Assembly: GCA_913052655.1 (NCBI GenBank)
Contig: CAJXFN010000055.1
Coordinates: 1 to 9,217, forward strand
Source: an uncultured Flavobacteriales bacterium
GTDB lineage: Bacteria; Bacteroidota; Bacteroidia; Flavobacteriales; BACL11
DNA length: 9,217 bases
Direction: 5' to 3'
Each line of letters begins with the position of its first letter. Within the stretch, counting starts at the first letter, position 1. Of this stretch, positions 7,140 to 9,217 are shown piece after piece. Below the pieces are notes generated by a model. The model saw only the letters and a program-made list of their open reading frames with translations. It did no database searches and was not told the origin of the DNA. A program made the translations under genes and the position numbers.

Positions 7140-7147
7140 CAAATATA
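7140..7147 (-). promoter_or_regulatory. Bacteroidetes -7 promoter box (TATATTTG) for ftsB-mutase operon
   Basis: Read on the minus strand this is a perfect TAnnTTTG, 4 nt before the GTG start at 7135. No TTG-type -33 element is seen at the usual distance. The position predicts an mRNA with essentially no leader, which fits a GTG start lacking a ribosome-binding site. Confidence 0.6.
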
Positions 7148-7226
7148 ATATTTAGTCCTTCTTTTATTGTTAAAAATTTCATTTTCTAATCTTATGTTAA
7201 TTTCCTTTAATGTTAAAAAATGTAGT

Positions 7227-7234
7227 TATTTTTA
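7227..7234 (+). promoter_or_regulatory. Possible -7 box (TATTTTTA) for recG
   Basis: Matches TAnnTTTG except for A in the last position. It lies 4 nt before the recG ATG, the same geometry as the box before ftsB. No -33 element is recognisable. The whole 7136-7238 spacer between the two divergent genes holds only these two candidate promoters and AT-rich sequence. Confidence 0.3.
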
Positions 7235-7238
7235 GCAC

Positions 7239-9217
7239 ATGGAACTTTTAAGTACTCCAATAGAATTTTTAAAGGGTGTAGGTCCTAGTAGGGCTGACCT
7301 TCTAAAAAAAGAATTAAATATATTTACATATAAAGATTTGTTGTATTATTTTCCTTTTAGATATGTAGATAAAAGTAGAATATTTAAGATTTCTGATCTT
7401 GATATTGATATGCCTTATGTTCAAATTAAAGGAGAAATTATAAGATTTGAAGATATTGGGAAGGGGAGATCTAGAAGATTGGTGGCTCATTTACGAGATG
7501 AAACAGGCATTGTTCAACTAGTATGGTTTAAAGGAACTAGATGGATAAAGAGTAGCCTAAAATTAAATACCACATACTTAGTTTTTGGAAAACCATCCTA
7601 CTATAAAAACAGTTTTAATATTGTGCACCCTGAAATTGATTTATGGGAGGATTATAACAAGAAAGCTCATGTGGGATTACAAGGAGTCTATCATTCCTCT
7701 GAGAAATTATCTTCAAAAGGATTAAATAGTAGGGGCATTTTAAAATTGATTAAAAATCTGATTCCACTACTGAAAAATGATATTCATGAATCCCTTTCAG
7801 ATAAAATAATAGATCAATTAAAGTTGCCGTCAAAAGAAAAAGCTTTGGTAGATATTCATATTCCAAAAAATAATAAAGATTTTATTAGAGCTCAAAAAAG
7901 ATTGAAGTTTGAGGAGTTTTTCTTTTTACAACTTCATTTATTGAAGGTAAAGCTAATCAGAACTCAAAAAATTAAGGGTTATCCTTTTCCAATAATTGGA
8001 GATAATTTTAATAGTTTTTACAATAATCACTTACCTTTTAATCTGACAGAAGCACAAAAAAGAGTATTAAAAGAAATAAGAAAAGATGTACAAGGAAATG
8101 CCCAGATGAACCGCTTATTGCAAGGTGATGTTGGAAGTGGAAAAACACTAGTAGCTTTTTTATGTATGTTAATGGCAGTTGATAATGGATTTCAAGCCTG
8201 TATTATGGCTCCAACAGAAATTTTAGCGCAGCAACATTTTGAAACACTTTCTGAGTACACTAAAGAAATGAATCTTGAAATAGGAATTTTAACAGGATCT
8301 AGCAAATCGAAAGAAAGAAAGGTTTTGCACGAGAAATTAGAAAATGGTACTTTAAATCTATTAATTGGGACACATGCTCTATTGGAGGAAAAGGTTGTTT
8401 TTAACAACTTAGGACTAGTAGTAATAGACGAACAACATCGATTTGGAGTTGCTCAAAGATCAAAGCTCTGGAAAAAAAATGATTTTCCTCCTCATGTTTT
8501 GGTGATGACCGCAACTCCAATACCTAGAACTTTATCTATGACTTTATACGGTGATTTAGAAGTATCTTTAATTGATGAGTTACCTCCTGGAAGGAAAGAG
8601 GTTAAAACAGTTTGGAGATCTGATTCTAATAGATTAAAAGTAATTGGTTTTGTTAAAGAACAGATAAATTTAGGTAGACAGATTTATATTGTATTTCCAT
8701 TAATAAAAGATAGCGAAAAATTAGATTATAAAAATTTAATGGATGGATTTGAAAGTTTACAAAGAGATTTTCCTTTACCAGATTATCAGGTTTCGGTGGT
8801 TCATGGGAAGATGAAGGCTGAAGAAAAGGAATATGAAATGAAACGATTTGTTGATGGGATTACGGATATTATGGTAGCAACTACCGTAATTGAAGTTGGT
8901 GTCAATGTTCCAAATGCATCGGTAATGATAATTGAAAGTGCGGAGCGGTTTGGTCTCTCACAATTACATCAACTTAGAGGAAGGGTTGGAAGAGGTTCAG
9001 ATCAATCTTATTGTATTTTAATGAGTGGTAATAAGATAAGTAATGAAGCTAAACATCGCTTAAAAACTATGGTAGAAACTAATGACGGGTTTAGAATTTC
9101 AGAAGTTGATTTAAGTTTGAGAGGCGCGGGGGATATTATGGGTACCAAACAATCTGGATATCTTCAGTTTAAAATTGGAGATTTAACAAAAGATATTAAA
9201 ATTTTAGAATACTCTAG
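7239..9217 (+). CDS. recG: ATP-dependent DNA helicase RecG (3' end outside window)
   Basis: A superfamily-2 DNA translocase that remodels stalled replication forks and Holliday junctions. 659 residues are visible and no stop is reached; RecG is usually about 690-700 residues, so roughly 40 are missing. The N-terminal wedge carries an OB fold (about residues 55-135, including GEIIRFEDIG and VAHLRDETGIVQLVWF). The helicase core follows: Walker A GDVGSGKT at 296-303, motif Ia MAPTEILAQQH, the RecG-type motif II DEQHRFG at 397-403, motif III TATPIPRT at 424-431, and motif VI QLRGRVGRG at 578-586. The RecG-specific TRG region (DLSLRGAGDIMGTKQSG, 624-640) is present, separating it from PriA, Mfd and other helicases. 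ATG 7239 gives the usual N-terminus (TPIEFLKGVGPSRA, a helix-hairpin-like start). It is divergent from ftsB, with its own weak promoter box. All visible motifs look intact. Confidence 0.97.
   Translation, partial: MELLSTPIEFLKGVGPSRADLLKKELNIFTYKDLLYYFPFRYVDKSRIFKISDLDIDMPYVQIKGEIIRFEDIGKGRSRRLVAHLRDETGIVQLVWFKGTRWIKSSLKLNTTYLVFGKPSYYKNSFNIVHPEIDLWEDYNKKAHVGLQGVYHSSEKLSSKGLNSRGILKLIKNLIPLLKNDIHESLSDKIIDQLKLPSKEKALVDIHIPKNNKDFIRAQKRLKFEEFFFLQLHLLKVKLIRTQKIKGYPFPIIGDNFNSFYNNHLPFNLTEAQKRVLKEIRKDVQGNAQMNRLLQGDVGSGKTLVAFLCMLMAVDNGFQACIMAPTEILAQQHFETLSEYTKEMNLEIGILTGSSKSKERKVLHEKLENGTLNLLIGTHALLEEKVVFNNLGLVVIDEQHRFGVAQRSKLWKKNDFPPHVLVMTATPIPRTLSMTLYGDLEVSLIDELPPGRKEVKTVWRSDSNRLKVIGFVKEQINLGRQIYIVFPLIKDSEKLDYKNLMDGFESLQRDFPLPDYQVSVVHGKMKAEEKEYEMKRFVDGITDIMVATTVIEVGVNVPNASVMIIESAERFGLSQLHQLRGRVGRGSDQSYCILMSGNKISNEAKHRLKTMVETNDGFRISEVDLSLRGAGDIMGTKQSGYLQFKIGDLTKDIKILEYS

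Noticed and set aside
7194..7216. Direct repeat ATGTTAA twice, 16 nt apart, in the spacer between ftsB and recG, considered as an operator
   Set aside because: Seven-base AT-rich repeats are expected by chance in this composition and there is no symmetry or other supporting signal.
8192..8407. Minus-strand open frame of 71 codons inside recG
   Set aside because: It lies opposite conserved helicase sequence and has no recognisable features of its own.

Overview
The window is strongly AT-rich, gene-dense DNA that looks like Bacteroidota, most likely class Flavobacteriia. Three things point there: a TonB-dependent receptor with an N-terminal carboxypeptidase-regulatory-like domain, Bacteroidetes-type -7 promoter boxes (TAnnTTTG), and a short septum-formation-initiator gene placed directly before methylmalonyl-CoA mutase. 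Tight packing (4-nt and 8-nt overlaps, a 3-nt gap, and 1 nt between convergent stops) would fit a compact, perhaps marine, genome. That last point is inference. There is no mobile element, CRISPR array, tRNA or rRNA that I can support.

Left part (1-3836, + strand): the C-terminal part of a sensor histidine kinase enters from the left edge. It overlaps a single-domain rhodanese by 4 nt (ATGA). Three nucleotides after the rhodanese stop, and in the same frame, a TauE/SafE (TSUP) membrane transporter begins at TTG. These three genes look like one translationally coupled unit for sensing and handling sulfur compounds. A TonB-dependent outer-membrane receptor follows 35 nt later behind its own -7 box. 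It has a cysteine cluster at the start of the plug and an EF-hand-like acidic loop.

Middle part (3838-7135, - strand): a two-gene operon, ftsB/divIC-like followed by methylmalonyl-CoA mutase, overlapping by 8 nt. The mutase is the main oddity. It is one 995-residue chain made of a shortened small-subunit (MutA-like) region fused to a complete catalytic large subunit (MutB) with its cobalamin-binding domain.

Right part (7239-9217, + strand): recG, divergent from ftsB across a 103-bp spacer and cut by the right edge roughly 40 codons before its expected end. The two clear -7 boxes lie only 4-6 nt before their start codons, and a weaker box lies 4 nt before recG, suggesting leaderless or nearly leaderless mRNAs.

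I see no convincing new defence or mobile system. The points most worth following are the fused, trimmed methylmalonyl-CoA mutase, the kinase-rhodanese-TSUP coupling, and the leaderless promoter geometry.
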